A stretch of DNA of 64,000 bases, taken from positions 434,001 through 498,000 of the forward strand of contig NZ_CP089291.1 in the NCBI RefSeq assembly GCF_022818495.1, written 5' to 3'. A program made the position numbers and the translations under genes. Below are positions 28,481-36,731 of this stretch, piece by piece. Every line of letters begins with the position of its first letter. Positions within the stretch are counted from its first letter, which is position 1. The notes under the pieces were generated by a model. The model did no database searches and was not told the DNA's origin. It saw only the letters and a program-made list of their open reading frames with translations. This DNA is from Fodinisporobacter ferrooxydans (GTDB lineage: Bacteria > Bacillota > Bacilli > Tumebacillales > MYW30-H2).

Positions 28481-28543
28481 AATTCACATATTATAAAGAG
28501 AATCAATCAAAATGAAGTGATAACTCTTTATAATATGTGAATT
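28481..28543 (-). promoter_or_regulatory. 20-bp perfect hairpin plus U-run in the csp leader
   Basis: Bases 28481-28500 and 28524-28543 are exact reverse complements, giving a 20-bp AT-rich stem with a 23-base loop. On the minus strand the stem is followed immediately by eight T residues. The element lies 67 to 129 bases upstream of the csp start and downstream of a candidate -10 box (TATAAT, minus strand, 28572-28577), so it would be transcribed in the leader. It could be a conditional terminator or a temperature-sensitive structure. Confidence 0.7.
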
Positions 28544-28571
28544 ATGTACTCCACTATTTATTATTGAACTC

Positions 28572-28600
28572 ATTATATCATGGATGCGGAAGCAAAGCAA
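28572..28600 (-). promoter_or_regulatory. Candidate csp promoter
   Basis: The minus strand reads TTGCTT, 17 bases, then TATAAT (28577 down to 28572). Transcription would start near 28565 and give a 5' leader of about 150 bases containing the 20-bp hairpin, in line with the long leaders of cspA-type genes. Confidence 0.55.
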
Positions 28601-28778
28601 ATGAAACAATCCTTCGAACACTCATTTCGAAACATGTATTTCTGATCCGCTTGTTGCGTATTTGATTGCAATATTACCAATTATTCTTTACCATTTCCCT
28701 GAAATCTATACTTTGAATCGGGGCTTTTCTCGGATATAATCGATTCAGAATTGGAATTACTAGCGAAAGGTGTTTTCG

Positions 28779-30335
28779 ATGAGTATTTTATCTGTAAACA
28801 ATCTTACACACGGGTTTGGCGACCGCGCCATATTTCATCAAGTCTCATTTCGTCTCTTGAAAGGCGAACACATCGGTCTGATCGGTGCAAATGGCGAAGG
28901 AAAATCCACGTTTATGAATATTATTACAGGCAAACTTGAGCCGGACGAAGGTCAGATCGAGTGGGCCAAAAATCTTCGCGTCGGCTATCTTGACCAGCAT
29001 GCTGTTCTTGAGAGAGGACTTACCATCCGCGATGTGCTGAAACAGGCATTTCAGTATCTCTTTGATATGGAGGCGGAAATCAACCATAAGTATGAAAAAA
29101 TGGCAGAAGCCTCGCCGGAAGAACTGGAACAACTCCTCGAGGATGTCGGTGTTCTGCAAGATATGCTGACAAACAATGATTTTTATGTCATCGATGCAAA
29201 AGTGGAAGAGATCGCCCGCGGACTTGGACTGGATGAAATCGGACTTGAAAAAGATGTCCAGGATCTCAGCGGCGGCCAACGGACAAAAGTTTTATTGGCA
29301 AAGCTGCTGCTTGAAAAACCGGATATTCTGCTTTTGGATGAGCCGACAAACTTTCTCGACGAACAGCACATCGAATGGCTGAAACGGTATCTCCAGGCAT
29401 ATGAAAATGCATTTATCTTAATTTCTCATGACATTCCCTTTTTGAACAGCGTGATCAATCTCATTTATCATATGGAAAATCAGGAATTAAATCGATATGT
29501 AGGCGACTATGACAATTTTCTTCAAGTACATGAAATGAAGAAAAATCAACTGCAGGCAGCTTACAAGAAACAGCAGCAGGAAATTGCCGAACTGAAAGAT
29601 TTTGTGCAGCGCAACAAAGCTCGTGTTTCGACGCGCAATATGGCCATGTCCCGTCAGAAAAAACTCGACAAGATGGAAGTCATCGAGCTGGCCAAAGAGA
29701 AGCCGAAACCACAATTTCATTTTCAGGAATCCAGGGCTTCCGGCAAAGTGATTTTCGAAACGAATGATTTGGTGATCGGATATGAAGAGCCGCTTTCCGG
29801 ACCTCTGAACCTGCGTATGGAACGGGGACAAAAAATTGCATTTGTCGGTGCCAACGGAATTGGAAAAACTACGTTGCTGCGAAGCATTCTCGGTGAAATC
29901 AAGCCAATTTCCGGCTCTGTGACACTCGGTGATTATCTCACCATCGGCTATTTCGAACAGGAAGTCAAGGGATCGAACTATCGTACATGCATCGAAGAAG
30001 TATGGGATGAATTCCCTTCTATGAGACAGTTTGAAATTCGGGCGGCATTAGCCAAATGCGGCTTGACAACCAAGCATATCGAGAGTCAAATCGAAGTATT
30101 AAGCGGCGGAGAAAAGGCGAAAGTAAGGCTCTGTAAATTGATCAACAAAGAAACCAATTTGCTGGTATTGGACGAGCCTACCAACCATTTAGACGTAGAT
30201 GCGAAGGAAGAACTGAAACGGGCCCTTCTGGCATATCGGGGCAGCATCCTCCTGATCTCCCACGAGCCCGAATTTTACCGGGATATCGTGACAGACATCT
30301 GGAACTGCGAGACTTGGACGACGAAAGTACTATAG
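28779..30335 (+). CDS. ABC-F family ATPase (translation factor or ribosome-protection type)
   Basis: This soluble 518-residue protein has two ABC ATPase domains and no membrane segments. Domain 1 has Walker A GANGEGKST and signature LSGGQRTKVLLAKLLLEKP followed by DEPTNFLD; domain 2 has GANGIGKTTLL, LSGGEKAKVRL and LVLDEPTNHLD. The interdomain linker (about residues 240-310) is a charged helical hairpin ending in ARVSTRNMAMSRQKKLDKME, the P-site tRNA interaction motif region. ABC-F proteins act on ribosomes; some give antibiotic resistance. Start ATG 28779 (MSILSVNN) follows AAAGGTG. It ends at CTATAG, where the convergent PPTase remnant also ends. Confidence 0.93.
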   Translation: MSILSVNNLTHGFGDRAIFHQVSFRLLKGEHIGLIGANGEGKSTFMNIITGKLEPDEGQIEWAKNLRVGYLDQHAVLERGLTIRDVLKQAFQYLFDMEAEINHKYEKMAEASPEELEQLLEDVGVLQDMLTNNDFYVIDAKVEEIARGLGLDEIGLEKDVQDLSGGQRTKVLLAKLLLEKPDILLLDEPTNFLDEQHIEWLKRYLQAYENAFILISHDIPFLNSVINLIYHMENQELNRYVGDYDNFLQVHEMKKNQLQAAYKKQQQEIAELKDFVQRNKARVSTRNMAMSRQKKLDKMEVIELAKEKPKPQFHFQESRASGKVIFETNDLVIGYEEPLSGPLNLRMERGQKIAFVGANGIGKTTLLRSILGEIKPISGSVTLGDYLTIGYFEQEVKGSNYRTCIEEVWDEFPSMRQFEIRAALAKCGLTTKHIESQIEVLSGGEKAKVRLCKLINKETNLLVLDEPTNHLDVDAKEELKRALLAYRGSILLISHEPEFYRDIVTDIWNCETWTTKVL

Positions 30336-30745
30336 CCTGTATCGCAAAAATTCTGTATATAGCCGATCCCATGGTACAAATTCAATCGTTTCCGGAAACG
30401 AATCATTCTGTGCGCATACTGCCACTTTGTAACGGAAATCGAAGGGATATGTCTGAAAGCTGAAAGCCGGTTCCTTCTCAACACCTGCAGCCGGAATTGA
30501 ATCTTGATGAATCTGAATGGAAAAGGAATGCAAGGGAATGGATAATCCATTCCCTTTTGCTTTTACATAACTCTCCTTCAGAGTCCAGAGATCGAAAAAA
30601 TATTCAAGTTTGGCATCATCCGGCTGCATACTCAGATCCCTTTGTTCCACCGGTGAAAAAAATCTTCTTGCGATATTCAGGTCAATCGGGCGAATCCTCT
30701 CCACATCAATACCAATCAGCAAGGAATCATCATAGGTATTTACGC
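30330..30745 (-). pseudogene. Remnant of an Sfp-type 4'-phosphopantetheinyl transferase
   Basis: The C-terminal half of an Sfp-like PPTase is clear: LLIGIDVERIRPIDLNIARR with the metal-binding Asp/Glu, then FFDLWTLKESYVKAKGNGLS with the catalytic glutamate and lysine, then a tail ending LYTEFLRYRL. Sfp has about 105 residues before the GIDIE motif, including the NISHSG block. Here that half is replaced by unrelated sequence that runs over the start of the plus-strand SLH gene; a trace like HAGRKYL appears in another frame just upstream, suggesting a frameshift as well as loss of the 5' part. The 224-residue frame to 31004 is therefore not an intact PPTase. The host would need another Sfp or AcpS enzyme. 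Confidence 0.75.
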
Positions 30746-30810
30746 CCGGCATGATAATTATGGTAAACTTGGTGCATCTATCATTTTTGCACATTTGGAG
30801 GCAAAAACAT

Positions 30811-30843
30811 ATGAAAACATTACCATGTAAGTGCAAGAGATAA
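30811..30843 (+). CDS. Possible 10-residue leader peptide upstream of the SLH gene
   Basis: ATG at 30811 follows TTGGAGG by nine bases, the strongest ribosome binding site nearby, and encodes MKTLPCKCKR before TAA. It lies about 60 bases before the SLH-protein start. It may be a regulatory leader, the 5' end of a decayed gene, or coincidence; no homology is recognisable. Confidence 0.25.
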   Translation: MKTLPCKCKR

Positions 30844-30904
30844 ACCATTGCTTTAAGTTGCTTTCCTCTAATTCCCCAAAGATATTGTGAAAGGGGCTTT
30901 TTTC

Positions 30905-31921
30905 TTGAAAAGCAAAAAAATTTTAATGACAGCAGCCGGGATTTCCTTCCTATTTGCTGCTTCTGATGCTTTTGCCGATACAAGCTGGTTTCAAGATGTT
31001 TCAACGATCGATCCGAACTACCCTTACATTGCGGATCTCTATAATTTGCATAAGATTTCGGGAAACGCTAATGGCTATTTCGGTCCGAATGATTCGCTGA
31101 CCCGCGCGGAATTCGTTACGATGATCGAAAAAGCGTTTAATGTCCAGACGCAGCCGAATGCAACCATTCCCTTTCATGACGTAAATCAAGGGGATTGGTA
31201 TTTCCAAAATGTGGTGGACGCATATGCCAATGGGATTACGGCAGGTGTTTCTGCCACACAGTTCGCACCCAACAGTTATGTAACCAAAGAGCAAGCGGCA
31301 CAAATGATCGTTCATTTTCTCGGCAATTCCCTGCCCCCAAACCCAAAGGCCGGACTAGCGGACGTTTCCGATGCAGATCCTTGGGCCAAAACCGCTGTTG
31401 CAAATATCTTGGCATATGGCTTCCGCTCGCAAACCAATACGAATCTTCCATATGATCCGAAACGTGTCATGACACGAGGACAAGCATCTGCATTGATCGA
31501 TTTGGCGTATCACTATATAAGCAAAACTCCCGCGCCGCAGCTTGCGCCGATTGCAAAACCGCTGCCGTCCGTCGACCAAAGCAACCTGATACCAAACTCT
31601 GACGGATCTTTCATGTTCGTAAATCTTGCTTCCGGATATCGCCCCATCAAAGATCCAAGCATCCTGGCTTTGTTCAAACAAGTAAAGTTTAGCGCTGATG
31701 AAAATCATGTTGTCACGGTTCGCGTTCCTGACAGCGGAACCCTCTGGTGGACAGTACTAAGTTACAGCGCAAACAAAACCTGGCAGGGGGCGGGTGCAAA
31801 AACAATGACGTTCAACAATCCAATGGATTTTGAAATACAGCTTTTGGAGCGCGCGTCCGGATCGATTCTCGTTTCTGTGTATGTTCAAAACAGAGACGGT
31901 CAATGGTATGCTAGATACTAG
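30905..31921 (+). CDS. Secreted protein with three S-layer homology (SLH) domains
   Basis: The 338-residue product begins with a signal peptide (MKSKKILMTAAGISFLFAAS, cleavage probably after DAFA) from a TTG start at 30905 placed after AAAGGGG; a GTG at 30887 would bury the site. Three SLH repeats follow at about residues 24-75 (SWFQDVSTIDPNYPYIADLY...GPNDSLTRAEFVTMI), 85-140 (HDVNQGDWYFQNVVDAYANG...TKEQAAQMI) and 148-205 (ADVSDADPWAKTAVANILAYG...TRGQASALI). They bind pyruvylated secondary wall polymer. The last ~130 residues form an unassigned beta-rich domain. It precedes two secreted paralogues on the same strand, so a surface-protein cluster is likely. Confidence 0.9.
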   Translation: MKSKKILMTAAGISFLFAASDAFADTSWFQDVSTIDPNYPYIADLYNLHKISGNANGYFGPNDSLTRAEFVTMIEKAFNVQTQPNATIPFHDVNQGDWYFQNVVDAYANGITAGVSATQFAPNSYVTKEQAAQMIVHFLGNSLPPNPKAGLADVSDADPWAKTAVANILAYGFRSQTNTNLPYDPKRVMTRGQASALIDLAYHYISKTPAPQLAPIAKPLPSVDQSNLIPNSDGSFMFVNLASGYRPIKDPSILALFKQVKFSADENHVVTVRVPDSGTLWWTVLSYSANKTWQGAGAKTMTFNNPMDFEIQLLERASGSILVSVYVQNRDGQWYARY

Positions 31922-31976
31922 CAACCAGAGTGTACCGACCGGCATACCGAAATAGCAGGAGAGGTGTTTTTGGCAC

Positions 31977-32801
31977 ATGACACGTTCGTTTTGGAAGTCG
32001 AAGGAATGGATCGCCGGCATCATAACCGGCTTGTGTGCAACGATTGGCAGTTTGGCGCTGGCCGATACCATTGGCGTGACATTTCTTCCTTTACATTTTA
32101 TTGTAAACGGCGTCGATAAGACTCCTGATCAGAATATCTTTAAAAATAACGGTACTTCTGTACCCGCTTCACTGATTTATGATAACACGACATATATTCC
32201 GATCCATTTTGCATCCGACTTGCTAAATACGCCGATTCATTGGGACGGAACGACACGGACGATTAACATCGGACAAGACTCGACCGTCAAGTACTTGTCC
32301 GATTTGACACCGTTTTATATCGACAGTGAATTTAAAGTTGTCCGCAGTTCGGATTCATCGACAACGAAAAACAGCTACTATTCCTATATGCCAACACTTA
32401 GTTTAGCCGGAAGGACTTACAAGGATGGTTTCGCCATCCATTACTATCCATATTCATACAATTCCAATACTTCCAATTCTATAAAGCGGATTGCATTTAA
32501 TATTAACGGACAATATAAATATTTATCCTTTACATATGGATTCGATGATCATTCCAACAGTGGAATGAGCGGAAGCAGCGCTTATACAAGCAATTCAACA
32601 ACATCCTCCTCTCCAAAACGGGAAATTCTCCTCTATGGAAATGGTAATTTGCTTTGGAGAGGTGATATTTCCCAAGGAGATTTGCCATATTCCGAGACGG
32701 TATCTGTAGCTGGCATTTCCAATTTGGAAATTCAGACACTGGGAACCAACCTGACAGGAGATACGGTTGTAGATCTTGTCGATCCGATTTTGAAACGATA
32801 G
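31977..32801 (+). CDS. Secreted protein with copper-amine-oxidase-like stalk and NPCBM-like domain (paralogue 1)
   Basis: This 274-residue protein has an N-terminal hydrophobic signal (WIAGIITGLCATIGSLALA), a stalk domain of the copper amine oxidase N-terminal type (VTFLPLHFIVNGVDKTPDQN...VPASLIYDNTTYIPIHFASD, residues 33-100), and a C-terminal beta-sandwich resembling NPCBM/NEW2 carbohydrate-associated domains (YKYLSFTYGFDDHSN; ILLYGNGNLLWRGDISQGDL). A serine/threonine/asparagine-rich insertion lies near residues 190-210. It has no catalytic motif; a cell-surface sugar-binding or structural role is inferred. About 35-40% of positions appear shared with the next gene. GAGGTG lies 12 bases before the ATG, a little far. 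Confidence 0.8.
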   Translation: MTRSFWKSKEWIAGIITGLCATIGSLALADTIGVTFLPLHFIVNGVDKTPDQNIFKNNGTSVPASLIYDNTTYIPIHFASDLLNTPIHWDGTTRTINIGQDSTVKYLSDLTPFYIDSEFKVVRSSDSSTTKNSYYSYMPTLSLAGRTYKDGFAIHYYPYSYNSNTSNSIKRIAFNINGQYKYLSFTYGFDDHSNSGMSGSSAYTSNSTTSSSPKREILLYGNGNLLWRGDISQGDLPYSETVSVAGISNLEIQTLGTNLTGDTVVDLVDPILKR

Positions 32802-32847
32802 TAGAAATATTACAAATTACTGAAACAAGCATACGGGAGGGATATCC

Positions 32848-33630
32848 TTGGGCATCAAGCGTCTTTTCCTTATTTCCGGAAGATTTCTCGCTGGACTTGC
32901 AATCGGAGCAAGCGTATCCATTGGCGGCATCGCTCTTGCCGAGTCGATTCAAGTTACGTTTGCACCTGTGCATTTTGTCGTGAAGGGAGTCGATCAAACA
33001 CCGATCAACAATACCTACAATAATAACGGAACGCTTGTGCCGGCATCACTCATATACAATGGAAATACATATATCCCCATACATTTTGCAGCGGATTTAT
33101 TACATATGCCTATTGCTTGGGATAGTTCGTTAAAAGCGATATTCATAGGAAAGCAACCTACCGAATATTTGTCTGATCAATCGCCGACCTATTTCAACAA
33201 CGGTTTAGGCGACGGTATTATGCAAAACAACGGATTAAACTATAAAAAAGGCTCTACTCCCGTTTATTTTAAAATGCATGTTGCGGGAAAAGAATATGAC
33301 AAGGGAATTGCGCTCGAAACCGGCGTTCCCATCACCGTTCGCTATGCGTTACATGGACAGTACAGCAAGTTATCTTTTGTATATGCGTTGGATGACAGCG
33401 AACATCATCAAGGGGAAACCATCAAACTATTCGGCGACGGAAAAAAACTGTGGGAAGCAACGATTGCGCCTGGAGATTTGCCAAAAGTGGTAAATATCGA
33501 CGTGACCGGAGTCAAGGAATTGGAAATGCAAGGATCAATTGCCGATACCCCGACAAATGATTATCTTTATGGCAATTTCACAGATATTTTAGATCCAATT
33601 TTGACAAAGGCCATTCATTTGAAACCATAA
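32848..33630 (+). CDS. Secreted protein with copper-amine-oxidase-like stalk and NPCBM-like domain (paralogue 2)
   Basis: This 260-residue paralogue of the preceding product starts at TTG 32848, seven bases after GGGAGG. It has a signal sequence (ISGRFLAGLAIGASVSIGGI then ALAES), the same stalk (VTFAPVHFVVKGVDQTPINN...VPASLIYNGNTYIPIHFAAD) and the same C-terminal domain (YSKLSFVYALDDSEHH; IKLFGDGKKLWEATIAPGDL), ending DILDPILTK against DLVDPILKR in paralogue 1. The serine-rich insertion of paralogue 1 is missing. The pair arose by tandem duplication and should be co-transcribed with the SLH gene. Substrate unknown. Confidence 0.8.
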   Translation: MGIKRLFLISGRFLAGLAIGASVSIGGIALAESIQVTFAPVHFVVKGVDQTPINNTYNNNGTLVPASLIYNGNTYIPIHFAADLLHMPIAWDSSLKAIFIGKQPTEYLSDQSPTYFNNGLGDGIMQNNGLNYKKGSTPVYFKMHVAGKEYDKGIALETGVPITVRYALHGQYSKLSFVYALDDSEHHQGETIKLFGDGKKLWEATIAPGDLPKVVNIDVTGVKELEMQGSIADTPTNDYLYGNFTDILDPILTKAIHLKP

Positions 33631-33663
33631 GCCGATAAGGGGCAGAAAGTCAAAAAGATCCGC

Positions 33664-34863
33664 TCAACCGGTTGCACCTGCTGATACACCTGCTGACTGC
33701 CCGTTTGATCGGATCGTCATCTGCGCCAATACCGCTGTCAAACAACCAATGATTCCCAAAACAATGAATCCTTGCTTTAAAGTCAAAATGTCCCCGATTA
33801 CTCCCATCAGCACCGGTCCAGCAAACATGCCCAGGCCGTAAATCGCCTGGAAAAAACCCATAGCAGTGGTACGCTTTTCTGCAGGCATATCTTTAATGCT
33901 AAGCCCCATTAAAATAGGAAAAGAAAACCCTCTGCCAAAGCCTGCGAGTGCCTGTGTCACAATCAGCAGCCAGAATGAAGTCGTAAAAGGTATGGTAATG
34001 GTAAAGACACCAGTCAATACAAAACCCCAAAATACTACTTTCTTCTCTCCAAACCTTTTGGAAAAATAGCCACCGCCGACAAGGGAAGCGATCGCTGTAG
34101 GAAGTGAAGAAAAGACAGTCAACAATCCCATCCCAAACTTCGATACGCCAAGATGGTCGGCAAATACCGGGGTGAATCCAAACACAGTAGCAAACGTCAG
34201 CACCTGAGACAAAATTGCGAGGATCGATACGGTGATCAGCGTTCGATCTTTGATTACAACGAGCAACTCTTTCACCGATATCTTCTTGCCGTTATCCTCA
34301 TATTTATCAATTAAAAAGAACGAAGCTGCAAACCCTGCCAGACCAACTGCAGCCCCTAACGCAAAAGGAGCACTCCAGCTTATTTTGTCAGCCATCCAGC
34401 TGCCCAAAAACATAGCCGACATCTGCGCGATCGAATTATAAAAGCTGATCGTACCAATGGCTTTCGTCGCTTCCTCATGTTTGTAGTAGCTGGTAAACAA
34501 GATCGTAAAATCAACCCAAGTGGCAGCAGCCACACCTGCCAATGACCGAAAGAGCAGAATCCAGCTTACATCTTTCGTCAGCCATAAGCCCACTCCGCTA
34601 AAAAAAGCAAATAAAATTCCAATCGAAATAAACAGCCTCCGTTTGTGCATTTTATCGGAGAGAATCCCGACGGGAATTCTCAGCAGCATTTGCGTAAATC
34701 CATAAGAACCTACAATTATGCCGGCCATTTCATGAGATGCCCCAAGCTGCTCTACATAAGGGGTCAAAATGGGAACATATGTATACATCGAAAACCAGTA
34801 GAGCATCGTCACGATACAAAAGAGAGGGATTCGGTATTGATTCTTTGCCTGATTTTGCAGCAT
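33664..34863 (-). CDS. MFS transporter
   Basis: This 399-residue protein has about 12 membrane segments, a motif A-like GILSDKMHKRRLFISIG between segments 2 and 3, and a second-half counterpart GYFSKRFGEKKVVFWGF. ATG 34863 follows AAAAGGGGA. The fold and length fit drug-efflux or metabolite MFS carriers; no feature identifies the substrate. It converges with paralogue 2, with only 33 bases between stops. Confidence 0.85.
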   Translation of the reverse strand: MLQNQAKNQYRIPLFCIVTMLYWFSMYTYVPILTPYVEQLGASHEMAGIIVGSYGFTQMLLRIPVGILSDKMHKRRLFISIGILFAFFSGVGLWLTKDVSWILLFRSLAGVAAATWVDFTILFTSYYKHEEATKAIGTISFYNSIAQMSAMFLGSWMADKISWSAPFALGAAVGLAGFAASFFLIDKYEDNGKKISVKELLVVIKDRTLITVSILAILSQVLTFATVFGFTPVFADHLGVSKFGMGLLTVFSSLPTAIASLVGGGYFSKRFGEKKVVFWGFVLTGVFTITIPFTTSFWLLIVTQALAGFGRGFSFPILMGLSIKDMPAEKRTTAMGFFQAIYGLGMFAGPVLMGVIGDILTLKQGFIVLGIIGCLTAVLAQMTIRSNGQSAGVSAGATG

Positions 34864-35217
34864 TGTTAATCCCCTTTTCATTGCTGTTAAAATCGATTTT
34901 GCTTTTTCAAAAGAAAGAAAAATCCAACCAAATCTACTGGATCGAATTTCTTATAACGGAAGATTTCGAAACCATTCTACTAGACGCATCTATATATTTC
35001 AATACTCAAAACAAAGTATCTATTCTGATTTTTCGATTGGTATTTTAGGAATAGTATTATTTCAGAAGTATGATTAAAATTCCACTCAGCAAAACTGCCC
35101 CAATCGCTAAAGAATCAGCGTTGAATTTTTTATGCAGGTTTTGGCTACTTTTGGTACGAAAATAATATTTTCATATCATGTGGTGGCCATAATGCCATGT
35201 TGGTTTTGAACATCCTC
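34864..35217. other. 354-base gap with a possible transporter tail remnant
   Basis: The minus strand is open from 35170 down to a TAA at 35057 without a start codon and encodes a tail containing NADSLAIGAVLLSGILIILL, a hydrophobic segment like the last helix of a small transporter such as a DMT permease. It could be the relic of a gene duplicated or deleted next to the DMT transporter at 35218. The rest is AT-rich and featureless. Confidence 0.3.
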
Positions 35218-36072
35218 TTATAGTGTAGCCAAAACCGCACCGATGATCGTAATGACCCCTCCCACCAGTGATGTTCCGGAAATTTGTTCATGCAGCAAGA
35301 ACACGCCGAACACAACCGTCCAAACCGGAAGCAGGTTGATGTACGGTGCTGCGCGACCGGCTCCAACAATTTTCACACCTGCGTTCCAGGCAAAATAAGC
35401 ACCCACTGACGCGAACGTGCTGACATAGATGACTGCCAGCCATGCGTTCACCGTCATATGGACCATATTGGGCTGAACTGTGCCAATACAGCTAATGGCA
35501 CTAAGAAGCGTGCCATAGAAGGATGCACCTGCCGTCATTGTCAGCGGATCCATTTGTTTTCCATATTTTTTGCCAAGAACGGTGTACAGCCCCCAAGCCA
35601 AACATGACAGGAGGATTTCGATATCGCCAACAACTGAACCTCGGGAAGAAGCCGCGTGTTTCCCCTGAATCAAAAGGATAACGCCCAATATGGACACTGC
35701 TGTTCCAATCCAAGCCTTTACTTTTATGTGTTCTTTCAGAACAAAGGGAGTAAACACCAGTATCGCAACGGGAATGCCGGCAGATATCATTCCGGCTTGT
35801 GACGCACTAATGGATCGCAATCCTAAGTAATTTAACGTTGAAAATCCAAATACGCCGAAGAACCCCAGTATCAAAAATTCCTTCCATTTCGCAAAAATGG
35901 GAATGTTCTTTTTGTTTATGGAAAGTAAACCGAAAAGTATGACGGTAGAAATCGCCCATCGTACTGTATTAAGCAATGTTGCCGGCAACGCCGGCGCCAA
36001 AAAACGCCCGCAAATGTAATTCCCGCCCCAAAGCAGCGTTGCTAGCATCAGCAATAAAATTCCACGTTTCAT
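35218..36072 (-). CDS. EamA/DMT-family transporter
   Basis: This 284-residue membrane protein has ten hydrophobic segments arranged as two EamA repeats (residues about 5-135 and 147-284), with repeat landmarks LLWGGNYICGRFLAP and CLAWGLYTVLGKKYG and the ends GVILLIQG and GAVLATL. Relatives export amino acids and other metabolites. It diverges from the IclR-type fragment at 36174 with about 100 bases between, a typical arrangement for a regulator and its target, although the regulator is broken. Confidence 0.87.
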   Translation of the reverse strand: MKRGILLLMLATLLWGGNYICGRFLAPALPATLLNTVRWAISTVILFGLLSINKKNIPIFAKWKEFLILGFFGVFGFSTLNYLGLRSISASQAGMISAGIPVAILVFTPFVLKEHIKVKAWIGTAVSILGVILLIQGKHAASSRGSVVGDIEILLSCLAWGLYTVLGKKYGKQMDPLTMTAGASFYGTLLSAISCIGTVQPNMVHMTVNAWLAVIYVSTFASVGAYFAWNAGVKIVGAGRAAPYINLLPVWTVVFGVFLLHEQISGTSLVGGVITIIGAVLATL

Positions 36073-36173
36073 ATTTATAAATCCCTTCTATTTGCCAATT
36101 CATAACGCTCAATAAATAAAGCTCTATATGTTTATAATAATAGTACTGTCAAGAAGTATCTGCTATTATTTCT

Positions 36174-36680
36174 GTGATTTTTCCTGAGTTGGATGGATAT
36201 CATGTCGGTTATGTCGCTAAGAAAGAGTCCCCACACCCATTCCGCATGCTTTCTTACGTCGGATGGAGGGGTCCTTTGCATGCAACCGCTTCCGGAAAGA
36301 TTTTATTGTCATATTCAAGTGAGGATTTTGTTGATAGTGTATTAACACGAGAACTTCCAGCGTTTACCGAACGAACGATCACAGACCCAATCACTCTGCG
36401 ACAGGAACTGTCAAAAATCAGAAGCGCTGAATTCGCCGTTGACGACGAGGAATTAAGCGTAGGATTGATGTGTATTTCGGTTCCTGTTTTTTTCGGAGAA
36501 GGACAAATTGGCGCACTCTCTGTATCAGGACCTAAGCAGCGAATTACGCAAAAACTCACAATTGCGGAGATTGTCAGGACATTACGTCATAAGAGTGAGT
36601 GCATCACGGAGAAGTTAAGGTTTGGAAAGAAGGTAAGAATATCACCGGATGGAACATTCTTGCCATCGGACAATTCCTAA
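36174..36680 (+). pseudogene. IclR-type regulator fragment lacking the DNA-binding domain
   Basis: The frame from GTG 36174 encodes 168 residues matching the IclR effector-binding domain: GYVAKKESPHPFRMLSYVG, PLHATASGKILLSY, EFAVDDEELSVGLMCISVPV and GEGQIGALSVSGP. The N-terminal winged helix (about 80 residues in intact IclR proteins) is missing, and no ribosome binding site or upstream open frame is present. It is probably an inactive remnant of the DMT transporter's regulator. Confidence 0.75.
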
Positions 36681-36695
36681 AATTGTGTTTCATAT

Positions 36696-36725
36696 AATAG
36701 CCACAGAAAACCAACTGCGGCTATT
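36696..36725. terminator. Hairpin between the IclR remnant and livF
   Basis: AATAGCC (36696-36702) pairs with GGCTATT (36719-36725), with CAG/CTG pairing inside. It lies just past the livF stop at 36732 and past the IclR fragment on the other strand, so it could serve either. No long U-run follows on either strand. Confidence 0.4.
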
Positions 36726-36731
36726 ACTCCA

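Noticed and set aside
30330-31004. Full 224-residue frame read as an intact Sfp protein of normal length
   Set aside because: The length matches by chance. The first ~100 residues show no Sfp blocks such as NISHSG and the frame runs over the start of the plus-strand SLH gene.
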